Assembly: GCF_900169365.1 (NCBI RefSeq)
Contig: NZ_FXZH01000004.1
Span: 1-64,000 of the forward strand
Direction of reading: 5' to 3'
Length of the DNA: 64,000 bases
From: Brevibacterium sp. 239c
Lineage (GTDB): Bacteria > Actinomycetota > Actinomycetes > Actinomycetales > Brevibacteriaceae
The notes below the pieces were generated by a model, which was given only the letters and a program-made list of their open reading frames with translations, did no database searches and was not told the DNA's origin. Each line of letters starts with the position of its first letter. Position 1 is the first letter of the stretch. The position numbers and the translations under genes are program-made. This document shows, piece by piece, positions 17,320 to 25,645 of this stretch.

Positions 17320-18561
17320 ATGAACGCACAGTCCGTTGAGGATCTGCCCAGTGCAATCGATCGTGCCTTGGACGGCCGGTCGATCCTCGTCCTGCCCCGC
17401 ACCCGTGATGCCGCCATCACCGAGGTGGCTCCCAGTCAGTGGAGAGGTGCAGGCCGGGCGCCGGCGCTGGTGCTCTTCACCTCGGGTTCGACGGGCACGG
17501 CCAAGGCCGTCGCCCTGTCCGCCGAGGCCCTGACCACCTCGGCGAGGGCCACAGAACGGTCCCTTGCCGGGCCCGGCGATTGGCATCTGAGCCTGCCCAT
17601 CAACCACATTGCGGGGTTCCAAGTGGAGCTGCGCGCCCGGCTCGCGGGACGGGAACCGATCAGGACCACTTCAGCGACCTTCACCGCCGGCTCCTTCGCC
17701 GACGAGGCGCAGCGTCTGTTTGCCCGTGCCGGCCAACGTCCGACCTACACGTCGCTGGTGCCCACCCAATTGCACCGGATACTTGCAGACGAACGAGCCA
17801 CACTTGCGGCAGCGAAATTCGACGCCATCCTCCTCGGCGGTTCCGCAATCTCACCGGCGCTGCTCGAGCGCGCCGATGCGCGAGGCCTGCACATCATGCG
17901 CACCTACGGGATGAGCGAAACCGCAGGTGGGTGCGTGTACAACGGGGTTCCCTTCGACGGTGTCGAAATCACGATCACCGAGTCCTCGACGATCAACCTG
18001 AGTGGAGGCGTCGTCGCCGATTCCTACGTCGAGATCACAGCCGAGGGGAACATCGTCCCCGTCGACAGCCCCTGCCTGACCACCGGCGCCAACGGTGATC
18101 GGACCATGCACACGAGCGATCTGGGTCGACTGGACGGTGGGGTACTCACGGTGCTCGGCCGTGCCGATGACATCATCGTCTCCGGCGGCACGAACGTCTC
18201 ACCACATGCCCTCGAGACCGGGCTCCTGCCCACCTGGCAGCACCATGGAATCGCCGAGGTGCTCGTGACCTGGGTGCCCGATGAGGAGTGGGGGAAACTG
18301 CTTGTCGCCCTCGTCCGCATCGATGGTCAGACGCCCGCTGACCTGACCGAGACGATGGGTTCACCACGTGAGTTCGCGCGAAGGCTGGCCAGACTCGACC
18401 ACGGAATGCAGGGCCAACTTCTGCCGCGGCTGGTCTTCTGCGTCCCAGAGATCCCCAGTCGCTCGATCGGTAAGCCCGACCGGCAGGCTGCCGCCCGGCT
18501 TGCGGCCGAGCTGGCTGAGTCGGCTGAGCTGGCTGAGTCGGCTGAGACAGATAACAGCTGA
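17320..18561 (+). CDS. menE: o-Succinylbenzoate--CoA ligase
   Basis: 413 residues, a short ANL adenylating enzyme. P-loop-like motif LFTSGSTGTAKAVALS is near residue 55, LPINHIAGFQ and LLGGSAISPALLERA follow, MRTYGMSETAGGCVYNG is the A5 region, and GRADDIIVSGGTNVSPHALE the hinge. A conserved C-terminal lysine in PSRSIGKPDRQA completes the reaction centre. It makes o-succinylbenzoyl-CoA for MenB. The start is ATG 17320; a TTG directly before it is possible. The C-terminus ends in a duplicated ELAESA segment from an 18-bp tandem repeat. Length is normal for actinobacterial MenE, which lacks part of the longer E. coli N-terminus. Confidence 0.9.
   Translation: MNAQSVEDLPSAIDRALDGRSILVLPRTRDAAITEVAPSQWRGAGRAPALVLFTSGSTGTAKAVALSAEALTTSARATERSLAGPGDWHLSLPINHIAGFQVELRARLAGREPIRTTSATFTAGSFADEAQRLFARAGQRPTYTSLVPTQLHRILADERATLAAAKFDAILLGGSAISPALLERADARGLHIMRTYGMSETAGGCVYNGVPFDGVEITITESSTINLSGGVVADSYVEITAEGNIVPVDSPCLTTGANGDRTMHTSDLGRLDGGVLTVLGRADDIIVSGGTNVSPHALETGLLPTWQHHGIAEVLVTWVPDEEWGKLLVALVRIDGQTPADLTETMGSPREFARRLARLDHGMQGQLLPRLVFCVPEIPSRSIGKPDRQAAARLAAELAESAELAESAETDNS
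18508..18543. repeat. 18-bp perfect tandem duplication at the 3' end of menE
   Basis: Two identical 18-bp units (18508-18525 and 18526-18543), in frame, encode ELAESA twice just before the menE stop. Confidence 0.85.
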
Positions 18562-18644
18562 GGCCCAGCACCCGAATACCCTATTAAGTGAACTGTCGGT
18601 AATATGAGACGGTTCCAATTCTCATGAGGAAGGCATCCAGCCCA

Positions 18645-19577
18645 ATGGCAACTGCAGCGCAGTGGATCTCCGGAGCCCGATTACGAACATTGCCGCTGGC
18701 TGTGGCCCCTGTTCTCATCGGCACCGGTGCCGCAATCGGCTCTGTCGGCGGCTTCACCTCATTCATCATCGGTGACTACACGCGCAACGGCCACGACTAT
18801 TCGCTGCCGCAGATCTTCCTCCGTGCCGTACTGGCCCTCATCGTCTCGCTCTGCCTGCAGATCGGGTCGAACTTCGCCAACGACTACTCCGACGGCGTCC
18901 GCGGCACAGATGATGTCCGCGTCGGCCCAGTCCGCCTCACAGCGACCGGACTCGCCGAACCCAGCGCGGTCAAAAGGGCGGCGTTCTTATTCTTCGGCAT
19001 CGCCGGGGTCACCGGAATCGCTCTCGTGCTCATCGCACAGGCATGGTGGTTCCTCATCGTCGGCGCCGCCGCTGTGGCCGCCGCCTGGTTCTATACGGGC
19101 GGCAAGAAGCCCTACGGGTACATGGGGCTGGGTGAAGTCTTCGTCTTCGTCTTCTTCGGCCTTGTGGCCACGCTGGGCACGATGTGGATGCAGGTCGGCG
19201 GACTCAGCCTCAGCGGCTGGGCAGGTGCGATTGCCATCGGTTCACTCGCCTCGGCGGTGCTCATGGTCAACAACCTGCGCGACATCCCGACCGACATCGA
19301 GGCCGATAAGATCACTCTGGCCGTGCGCTTCGGCGACAACCGGGCTCGGATCACATATGCCAGCCTCGTACTCGTACCCTTCGCGCTGCTGGTCCTGGCC
19401 ATCCTCGATGGGCATCCAGCCGTCGCACTGGCCATCCTCGCACTGGTGCTCGCGCTCAGCCCGCTGAAGACGGTGCTGCGTGGGACCACAGGCCCCGGTC
19501 TCATCCCGCCGATCAAATCTACGGGCCTCACGGCTCTGGCCTTCGCCGCTCTGATGGGACTGGGACTGGCTCTGTAA
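18645..19577 (+). CDS. menA: 1,4-Dihydroxy-2-naphthoate polyprenyltransferase
   Basis: 310 residues, UbiA-family membrane prenyltransferase with about eight or nine helices. The first aspartate-rich motif is in IGSNFANDYSDGVRGTD and the second in NNLRDIPTDIEADKITLAV, which hold the Mg2+-diphosphate of the polyprenyl donor. It joins the prenyl tail to the naphthoate ring. The start at 18645 (MATAAQWISGARLRTLPLA) matches the usual MenA N-terminus and has GAGGAAGG eleven bases upstream; ATG 18624 would add seven residues. A TAATAT at 18600-18605 is a possible -10. It converges on the DUF4229 gene with six bases between stops. Confidence 0.92.
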   Translation: MATAAQWISGARLRTLPLAVAPVLIGTGAAIGSVGGFTSFIIGDYTRNGHDYSLPQIFLRAVLALIVSLCLQIGSNFANDYSDGVRGTDDVRVGPVRLTATGLAEPSAVKRAAFLFFGIAGVTGIALVLIAQAWWFLIVGAAAVAAAWFYTGGKKPYGYMGLGEVFVFVFFGLVATLGTMWMQVGGLSLSGWAGAIAIGSLASAVLMVNNLRDIPTDIEADKITLAVRFGDNRARITYASLVLVPFALLVLAILDGHPAVALAILALVLALSPLKTVLRGTTGPGLIPPIKSTGLTALAFAALMGLGLAL

Positions 19578-19583
19578 CCCGGC

Positions 19584-19865
19584 TCAGTTCTCTTCGTCGA
19601 CGTTCTCTGCGTCGACGATGCGGTCTTCTGTGTCCTCGTCAGCGCTCTTCCGCTTGGGGCTCGTGGCTCGCTTCGCCACACGCTTCTCGATGTCGTCTGC
19701 CACCTTGGCCCGCATGCTGCCCAGGAAGAGGTAGCTGAGGATGGCTCCGATGACGATTGCCGCCATCGCCATCACGAGGTTGAACCCGAGGAATGGCTGC
19801 AGAATCAGTCCTACGGCGACGATGATGCCCAGACGGGCCAATGTATAGATCCAGAAGTTGCGCAT
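19584..19865 (-). CDS. DUF4229 membrane protein
   Basis: 93 residues. Two membrane helices (about 7-27 and 31-49: LARLGIIVAVGLILQPFLGF and MAMAAIVIGAILSYLFL) are followed by a charged Lys/Arg then Asp/Glu cytoplasmic tail. This matches the DUF4229 family of small actinobacterial membrane proteins, often found next to menA. No function is known. The start ATG is seven bases from a TAAAAT -10 element, so the mRNA is probably leaderless. Confidence 0.8.
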   Translation of the reverse strand: MRNFWIYTLARLGIIVAVGLILQPFLGFNLVMAMAAIVIGAILSYLFLGSMRAKVADDIEKRVAKRATSPKRKSADEDTEDRIVDAENVDEEN

Positions 19866-19872
19866 TGCACCT

Positions 19873-19878
19873 ATTTTA
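19873..19878 (-). promoter_or_regulatory. Leaderless-type -10 element of the DUF4229 gene
   Basis: TAAAAT on the minus strand, seven bases before the ATG at 19865. No Shine-Dalgarno sequence. Confidence 0.45.
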
Positions 19879-19937
19879 GTCCGTCCACATCAGTGATTCA
19901 TCACCGCCGGTGTGGGCCGGTGTTCAGGTTAGTGGAC

Positions 19938-19943
19938 TATCCT
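19938..19943 (+). promoter_or_regulatory. Leaderless-type -10 element of the PLDc_N gene
   Basis: TATCCT followed by six bases and the ATG at 19950. Confidence 0.4.
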
Positions 19944-19949
19944 GGGTGC

Positions 19950-20381
19950 ATGGCTCGAATACTCATTGCCGCGATCGTCCTTGCGGCGGCGGTCACACTG
20001 TACGGACTCTTCGATTGCCTTCTGCGCGATCGTGGTCTGATCCGAGTCTTGTCCAAACCCGTCTGGGCAATCATCATTCTGTGCATCCCGGTGATCGGCT
20101 TCATCCTCTGGTACGCCTTCGGACGCGGATCCGAGGACAAGCCCACAGCTGCACCTCGCCGTCGCGGCCCCAGCGCCCCAGACGATGACGAGGACTATCT
20201 GCGGAAGATCGATCGCGACGTCAAGCTCGGAAAGCACGCTCCTGAGGCGCAGAACCCCGCGGACAAGACTCCCGACGCTGATGACAAGCCTTCCTCCACC
20301 GATTCCGACACTCACTCTGCCGACACCGACGATCATGGTTCAGGCGGCTCCACCGGCGAAGGTCGCGGCCGCTCGAACTGA
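19950..20381 (+). CDS. PLDc_N-domain small membrane protein
   Basis: 143 residues. Two helices form the PLDc_N (phospholipase D N-terminal-like) domain: MARILIAAIVLAAAVTLYG and SKPVWAIIILCIPVIGFILW, followed by YAFGRGSED. The rest is a long hydrophilic, Asp/Ser/Pro-rich tail (about 65-143) that is probably disordered and cytoplasmic. The domain occurs widely in small actinobacterial membrane proteins, and no enzymatic part is present. The start at 19950 is favoured over an upstream frame extension because it begins the first membrane helix and is six bases from a -10 element. Confidence 0.75.
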   Translation: MARILIAAIVLAAAVTLYGLFDCLLRDRGLIRVLSKPVWAIIILCIPVIGFILWYAFGRGSEDKPTAAPRRRGPSAPDDDEDYLRKIDRDVKLGKHAPEAQNPADKTPDADDKPSSTDSDTHSADTDDHGSGGSTGEGRGRSN

Positions 20382-20818
20382 GTTCGCGGGCTGAAGCTCT
20401 GCTGATGCTGCTTGGCGGGCTTGATCCCTTTGCATCCTAAGCTCCGCTGGTCTGAGGCTCTTGTTGCCCACTGAGCCGGTTGCCACTGAGCACCGCTGTC
20501 CATCGCCCGTCTAAGACGAACGCTTGTTGACTGCAGACGAGGCTTGCGCGGGAGCCAGATATCTCCCCCTACAGGATGTCAGCACAGAGAACAGAACTAC
20601 GGCGCACGAACGTGTTCAGACTCGATCCAGCGCTCGTCACCCGATGCTGGAGGCGCCACGCGACGCAGACATCCGCCTGATTGGACTCTTCATAGATAGC
20701 CCTGCAAGGCGGAAGGCGGCTATCCAGTGGCCGAGGACCCATCATCACGTTACGGCTGAGATATTCCTCCGGCGCCGGCCCAACAGTCAAGCGTCGTCGC
20801 TCAACATTGGAAACAGTT

Positions 20819-20864
20819 CAGCGCTGAGCGTCAATCGCTCAGCGCTGGCAGCGGATCACCGCTG
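20819..20864. terminator. Double hairpin near the end of the ccs cluster
   Basis: A perfect 12-bp stem (CAGCGCTGAGCG at 20819-20830 with CGCTCAGCGCTG at 20836-20847, loop TCAAT) is followed at once by a 6-bp stem (CAGCGG 20849-20854, CCGCTG 20859-20864, loop ATCA). It lies about 40 bases beyond the ccsB stop on the minus strand. Neither arm is followed by a U-rich run, so termination may need a factor or the hairpin may protect RNA 3' ends. Confidence 0.5.
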
Positions 20865-20896
20865 ACTACTGATCGGCCGTGACTACTGTTCGGCCG
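20863..20896. repeat. 17-bp tandem duplication beside the ccsB stop
   Basis: Copies at 20863-20879 and 20880-20896 differ by one base. The unit begins TGACTACTG and ends CGGCCG. It lies between the double hairpin and the ccsB stop. Confidence 0.75.
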
Positions 20897-20906
20897 CGGC
20901 TGCTGA

Positions 20907-21914
20907 TCAGCTGAGGCCTGAGTAGGAGTGCAGGCCGTTGAAGTACATGTTGACGACGGTGAAGTTGAAGATCACGGTGGCGATGCCGATGAGGTTGAGT
21001 ACGGCCACCTTCGTCGGTCCCCAGCCGCGAGTGGCGCGGGCATGCAGGTAGGCAGCGTAGACGACCCAGACGACGAACGTCCAGATCTCCTTCGAGTCCC
21101 AGCCCCAGTAGCGGCTCCAGGCTACCTCGGCCCAGATGGCACCGGCGATGAGGGTGAACGTCCAGGTGATGAAGCCGACCGCTGCGATCGTGTAGGAGAA
21201 GCGTTCCAGATCGATGCTCGCAGGCATGCGGCGCATGAACTGCAGCCACTTCGGGTTCTTGGTCTCGTACCTGTCCTTGAGGATCTGGAACAGGGCCAGG
21301 ATCGCGGAGATGTAGAGCAGCGACGTCGACAGGATCGCAATAGGCACATGGATGGCGATCCAGTATGAGTCGAGCGCTGGGATGAGCTTCGCGGCCGGCG
21401 TGTAGAACACAGTGATGGCCAGCCCCAGGCACAGGAGCACTCCCCCTGCGACGATGGTTCCCAGGTAGCGGATGTCCTTCTTCACGTTGACGATGAGGAA
21501 GACGATGACGGTGATCGCGGTGGCGGTGAGGACGTACTCCATCATGTTGCCCCACGGCACACGCATCACGGACAGCGCACGGGTGAGCACAGCTGCCACA
21601 TGTAGGAGCCCGGCAAGGACGAGGAGCGATGTGCCGATCCGGGCACCGCGCCGAGGCCTCTGTTTGCGCGAACCGGTCGTGATCTCGGCCGAAACGCCCG
21701 TCTCCGGCGGATCGAGGAGGGCCGTCGTGGTCTTCCTGTTCGTGCGTCGCACGTTCGAAGGTTTGGCTGCACTCTTCGCGCTGACTTCGCTCTGTTTGAG
21801 TTCGCGCCCGCCGAACAGGTCGAAGGCATAGAAGATCATGGCGACGGCGTAGACGATCATCGCCGAGATGATGAGCTGGTTCGACCACATTGCGAGGTCA
21901 GTGTTGACGTCCAT
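20907..21914 (-). CDS. ccsB: Cytochrome c biogenesis protein CcsB/ResC (heme handling)
   Basis: 335 residues, about eight helices. The tryptophan-rich heme-binding WWD motif is AEVAWSRYWGWDSKEIWTF, flanked by histidines in YISAILALFQ and VVYAAYLHARATRGW regions. CcsB with ResB (22037-23653) exports heme and attaches it to apocytochrome c (System II). A hydrophilic loop after the first helix (about 35-85) is rich in lysine and arginine. The start ATG 21914 (MDVNTDLAMWSN) is chosen because GGAGG lies five bases upstream. It is the last gene of the hemL-to-ccsB cluster, 122 bases after resB. Confidence 0.92.
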   Translation of the reverse strand: MDVNTDLAMWSNQLIISAMIVYAVAMIFYAFDLFGGRELKQSEVSAKSAAKPSNVRRTNRKTTTALLDPPETGVSAEITTGSRKQRPRRGARIGTSLLVLAGLLHVAAVLTRALSVMRVPWGNMMEYVLTATAITVIVFLIVNVKKDIRYLGTIVAGGVLLCLGLAITVFYTPAAKLIPALDSYWIAIHVPIAILSTSLLYISAILALFQILKDRYETKNPKWLQFMRRMPASIDLERFSYTIAAVGFITWTFTLIAGAIWAEVAWSRYWGWDSKEIWTFVVWVVYAAYLHARATRGWGPTKVAVLNLIGIATVIFNFTVVNMYFNGLHSYSGLS

Positions 21915-22036
21915 ACATCCTCCGCACCAGCGGTGCTCTTCCATTTGTGTTGGGTTGCTGTGCTGTTGCTGTGTTCGAGCCGCCCGCATCGGGGTCGACC
22001 CGCGACAATTCTACTCCGCGTAGTACCTAAAGCTAA

Positions 22037-23653
22037 TCATTCGTCGTCACTGGCAATCCGGCTCCCCGGATGGGACTCGGGATCAGCATCTGGTTTGTCG
22101 GCAAGGTCCTTCGCCAGATCCTGCGCCGCCCGTTCGACCATCTGGTCTTCACCGCGGGCAAGAGCCGCAATTTCGACCTGACCGTCCTTGATGCGCACCC
22201 ACATGCGTCGGCGTGGGATGAACAGGGACAGGCCGAGTCCCAGCAGCACTGCGATCGCGCTGGCCAGCATCAGACCCTGCGTCGGGTCCTGGGAGATGTC
22301 GACGGCGATATAGCGTTTGACCCCGTCGAAGGTCACCGAGCCGCCGTCGGGCAGTTTCTGGGTCTCACCCTCGGCGAGTTGGATGAGCAGAGGGTTGCCC
22401 GCGGAGTCGGTCATCTCCGTCATGTTCTCGGCATCGATCGTGTACACCGACTGCGGGGTTCCGTTGTCGAGGCCCAGGTCACCGGTGTATCCGCTCATCA
22501 CGAGGTAGGGGTTGCGCAGTTCGGCGAAGCTGGAGACCAGTTCGCCGTTCTCGTCCTGAGTCGCTGTCGGCAGGAAGACACCGACGAAGCCCATCTGGGT
22601 TCCGGCGGAGTCAGGGACCTTGATGACGCCTTCGGAGGTATATCCCGGGTCGCCGCCATCGGGGATGAATACCTGCGGCCCCGAATGCACGACCTTTCCC
22701 TTCGCGTCCTTGACCGTGACCTCCGGCGCGTAGCCGTTTCCGGTCAGGTAGACGCCCGTGCCGCCTACGCGCACGGGCTCGTTGACGCGCAGCGTGTGCT
22801 TCTCGCTCTTCCCGCCCGCGGTGGCCGTCACTTTTGCGTCGAAGGTGCGGGGCTGACCGAATTGGCTGCCAGGGGCCTCATCGTCGAAGGTGGATTCGAA
22901 GCTGTCGAGTTTGAGCCGGAAGTCCGGCAAGTAGTCCGCGTTGTAATAGGAGCCGGGCTCGAATGAGTCGTAGGCGACCAGTGAGTTCGTGAAAGTCTCC
23001 CCCTCGACGAGGATGCGCTGGCCCTGGTAGCCGAACAGGGATCCGATCGCCATCGTCAGGGTGGCAACGAGGAGTGCGATATGGAAGACCAGGTTGCCGG
23101 TCTCGCGCAGGTAGCCGCGTTCGGCAGACACATGGTCATCGTGGCGCACTGTGCGGTAGCCGAGCCTTTTGAGCCGAGCCTGAGCGGTGGTGAGGAAGTC
23201 CTGATCCGCGGCTTCGCGGGATTCGGCAGATCCGGTCGCCGAGGTGAAGGTTTCGTATCCGGGCATCCGACCCAACCGCCTCGGCGCCTTTGGAGGGGCC
23301 GAACGCATGGCCTTCCAATGCTGGGCCGAGCGTGGAATCACGCAGCCGATGAGCGAGATCATCAGCAGCAGGTAGATCGCGGAGAACCAGATCGAGGAGT
23401 ACACGTCGAACATCTGGATCGTGTCGAGGAACTGACCCCAGGCGCCATTGGATTCGAGGAACGTGGTGACCCGGCCCGGGTCCTGGATGCGCTGAGGCAA
23501 CAGGGAACCTGGGATTGCGGCCATGGCGAGAACGAGGAGGAGGATCAGAGCCACCCGCATCGTCGTCAGCTGACGCCAAGCCCACCGGCACATGCCGATG
23601 AATCCCAGCTGCGGCTGCGTCACAGCCTGTTTGTCGGCGGTCTTCTTCGCCAC
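22037..23653 (-). CDS. resB: Cytochrome c biogenesis protein ResB/Ccs1
   Basis: 538 residues. Three N-terminal helices (LTTMRVALILLLVLAMAAIP; FSAIYLLLMISLIGCVIPRS; a third near 190), a large extracytoplasmic domain (about 215-450) and a final helix near 465 (MLASAIAVLLGLGLSLFIPR) give the classic ResB topology. ResB partners CcsB in System II heme ligation. The start is a GTG that shares a base with the ccdA stop (TAGTG). A cytoplasmic C-terminal tail is rich in Asp and Glu. Together with ccdA and the TlpA-like protein it makes a complete System II set. Confidence 0.92.
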   Translation of the reverse strand: MAKKTADKQAVTQPQLGFIGMCRWAWRQLTTMRVALILLLVLAMAAIPGSLLPQRIQDPGRVTTFLESNGAWGQFLDTIQMFDVYSSIWFSAIYLLLMISLIGCVIPRSAQHWKAMRSAPPKAPRRLGRMPGYETFTSATGSAESREAADQDFLTTAQARLKRLGYRTVRHDDHVSAERGYLRETGNLVFHIALLVATLTMAIGSLFGYQGQRILVEGETFTNSLVAYDSFEPGSYYNADYLPDFRLKLDSFESTFDDEAPGSQFGQPRTFDAKVTATAGGKSEKHTLRVNEPVRVGGTGVYLTGNGYAPEVTVKDAKGKVVHSGPQVFIPDGGDPGYTSEGVIKVPDSAGTQMGFVGVFLPTATQDENGELVSSFAELRNPYLVMSGYTGDLGLDNGTPQSVYTIDAENMTEMTDSAGNPLLIQLAEGETQKLPDGGSVTFDGVKRYIAVDISQDPTQGLMLASAIAVLLGLGLSLFIPRRRMWVRIKDGQVEIAALARGEDQMVERAAQDLAKDLADKPDADPESHPGSRIASDDE

Positions 23654-24417
23654 TAGATCACCACTTCGAAATCATAGATCAGACCCTGCAGAGAGGTCAT
23701 CCACGCGTTCCACAGCCCGGAGGCCATGAGAACGCCCAACACGATGAGCATGATGCCGCCGGCACGGACGATTGCCGCCTGGTGTCTGCGCACCCAGGTC
23801 AGCCGTCCGGCGCCCTTGTGGATCGCCACTGCCAGGAGGATGAACGGGATGCCCAGCCCCAGGCAGTACACGAATGCCAGAATCGCGCCGCGCCAGATGG
23901 TTCCGTCGCCGCCGAAGCTCACCGACATCGACAGAACAGCTGAGAGGGTCGGTCCGACACATGGTGCCCAGCCGAGTGCGAAGGTCGCGCCGAGCACGGG
24001 TGCACCCCACAGTCCCGCCTTGGGCCGGGCCCGGATCCGGTGTTCCCTCTGGAGCAGTCCGAAACCGCCCATGAAGACGAAACCGGCGATGATGACGATG
24101 ACGCCGAGGATCCTGATGAGCACGCCCTGCCACTGTGAGAACAGTGCGCCGAGGGCCGAGAACCCGGTTCCCAGCAGAACGAAGACGACGGTGAATCCGA
24201 GGACGAACAACGCGATCCCGACGACCACCCGCCAAGATTCCTTGTCCTTGAGCGAGGATCCGCTCAGTCCCGTGACATAGCCGACGTAGCCGGGGACCAA
24301 CGGGAGTACGCAGGGTGAGACGAAGGAGACGAGCCCGGCCAGTGCGGCCGCGCCGGCGGCCAGAAGCAGCGGCCCGTCGAGAACCGTTTGGGCGAAGTCC
24401 GCCCCGATTCCACTCAC
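23653..24417 (-). CDS. ccdA: Cytochrome c biogenesis protein CcdA (thiol reductant carrier)
   Basis: 254 residues, six or seven helices. FVSPCVLPLVPGYVGYVTG contains the first redox cysteine and proline pair, and LGWAPCVGPTLSAVL the second. CcdA carries electrons from cytoplasmic thioredoxin across the membrane to the extracytoplasmic TlpA-like protein, keeping the CxxCH of apocytochromes reduced. Four-base overlap with the upstream thioredoxin gene and one-base overlap with resB show a tightly coupled operon. Confidence 0.95.
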   Translation of the reverse strand: MSGIGADFAQTVLDGPLLLAAGAAALAGLVSFVSPCVLPLVPGYVGYVTGLSGSSLKDKESWRVVVGIALFVLGFTVVFVLLGTGFSALGALFSQWQGVLIRILGVIVIIAGFVFMGGFGLLQREHRIRARPKAGLWGAPVLGATFALGWAPCVGPTLSAVLSMSVSFGGDGTIWRGAILAFVYCLGLGIPFILLAVAIHKGAGRLTWVRRHQAAIVRAGGIMLIVLGVLMASGLWNAWMTSLQGLIYDFEVVI

Positions 24418-25007
24418 TCCGCCTGCACGTCCTCGATGAGGCCCTTGAGCGTCGACTCATCGACCTCTCCGACGACTCGGGCCGCGGCACGGCCCTTCGC
24501 ATCGAGAACGACGGTCGAAGGTGTGGCCTGCGGCGGGAGGACACCCGAGAGCAGAGCCACCATGTCTCCGTTGGTGTCGAGCATGTTGGCGTAGGGCACC
24601 TGGTAGTTCGAGACGAAGGCGTTGGCAGCGGCCTCCTGGTCGCGGACGTTGACGCCGAGGAACTGAACCTCGTCGCCGAATTCCTCGGACAGGGATTTCA
24701 GGGCCGGGGCTTCCTTCCGGCACGGCGGGCAGGCCGCGTACCAGAGGTTGATGACGACCGGCGTGGGTCGAAGGTCGGCCAGCGACATCGACTTTCCGTC
24801 AAGTGTCTCGAAGCTGAGCTCGAGTGGGTCGCCCCTCTTGTCCTTGGCCACCTGTGACACGACACCGGACCCGGACACATATCCTTGATCGGACCCGGCC
24901 TGATCGGCCAGTTCGTCATTTTCGCTGCAGGCGCTGAGCACCACAGCGGTGCCGGCGATCAGGCCGGTCAGGAGGGTGCGGCGGTTCAGCGGATTGCGGG
25001 CATTCAT
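24414..25007 (-). CDS. TlpA/ResA-like thiol-disulfide oxidoreductase (lipoprotein)
   Basis: 197 residues. The N-terminus MNARNPLNRRTLLTGLIAGT has twin arginines followed by a hydrophobic stretch and lipobox LSAC, so it is probably a membrane-anchored, possibly Tat-exported lipoprotein. The thioredoxin fold holds VVINLWYAACPPCRKEAP with the CPPC active site near residue 101. It reduces heme-binding cysteines of apocytochrome c using electrons from CcdA. It overlaps the upstream phosphatase gene by four bases and ccdA by four. Confidence 0.9.
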   Translation of the reverse strand: MNARNPLNRRTLLTGLIAGTAVVLSACSENDELADQAGSDQGYVSGSGVVSQVAKDKRGDPLELSFETLDGKSMSLADLRPTPVVINLWYAACPPCRKEAPALKSLSEEFGDEVQFLGVNVRDQEAAANAFVSNYQVPYANMLDTNGDMVALLSGVLPPQATPSTVVLDAKGRAAARVVGEVDESTLKGLIEDVQAE

Positions 25008-25645
25008 GCTCCGGCCACCGATTGCTTTGGCTGCAGATCTGCACAGATGCTCTCGTAACTCACGGATACAAGTGTGGACGATTCGAATGTGAAACTGGTG
25101 ATAGAAGCCAGGTCACATTCCCGTCTCCGCGGGTCATGGACGAGCGAACGGTGTTCCCCCGCCAGGCGTGTCATCCAGATCGGAAGCTGGTGGGAGACGA
25201 TGACTCCCTCGGCCTCGAGCCCGTGCTTGTCGAGCTTGGCACGCAGGCTGGCCATGGCTGCCTGCATCCGCAGCACGATCTGTTTGTAGGGCTCACCCCA
25301 GGACGGGGTCAGCGGGTTGTACAGACGCACCAGGTTGCGCGGCTCGGCCATGCGTCGGGCGTTGACCTTCTGCCCTTCGAAGGAGTTCGCGGCCTCGATC
25401 ACACGGTCATCGGTGAAGACCGGCATGTCCAGTCGCTCACGCAGCGGGGTGATCGTCTGCTGTGCCCGCAGCAGCGGGGAGCACACGAGTTCGTCCGGGG
25501 TCACCGAGGCGGCGGCGAAGTGCTCGCCGACGCGACGGGCCATCTCATGACCACGGTCGGTCAGACCGAAGTTCGGCAACCGACCATAGAGGATTCCCTC
25601 GGGGTTGTCGACCTCCCCATGCCTGACCAGGTGGATCTTCGTCAT
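25004..25645 (-). CDS. Histidine phosphatase family protein
   Basis: 213 residues. The phosphoglycerate-mutase-like motif LVRHGEVDNPEG at residues 6-17 provides the phosphorylated histidine. CSPLLRAQQT near 57 and VIVSHQLPIWM near 146, with the second active-site histidine, complete the superfamily pattern. Substrate unknown. Its place between hemL and the thioredoxin gene, with one- and four-base overlaps, is common in actinobacteria and suggests a link to heme or cytochrome maturation, but no specific reaction can be named. Confidence 0.85.
   Translation of the reverse strand: MTKIHLVRHGEVDNPEGILYGRLPNFGLTDRGHEMARRVGEHFAAASVTPDELVCSPLLRAQQTITPLRERLDMPVFTDDRVIEAANSFEGQKVNARRMAEPRNLVRLYNPLTPSWGEPYKQIVLRMQAAMASLRAKLDKHGLEAEGVIVSHQLPIWMTRLAGEHRSLVHDPRRRECDLASITSFTFESSTLVSVSYESICADLQPKQSVAGA

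Larger units (their letters stand above)
20382..20906. other. 525-bp gene-free stretch
   Basis: No gene is supported between the PLDc_N stop and the ccsB stop. The longest open frame (20524-20865, plus) has no ribosome-binding site, no recognisable domain and a codon pattern unlike neighbouring genes. The right end contains two hairpins and a 17-bp tandem duplication, listed separately. The left part could be a decayed gene or an unrecognised RNA; nothing in the sequence decides this. Confidence 0.5.

Noticed and set aside
20524-20865. A 113-codon plus-strand open frame in the gene-free stretch
   Set aside because: No ribosome-binding site, no promoter geometry, irregular codon pattern and no recognisable family.
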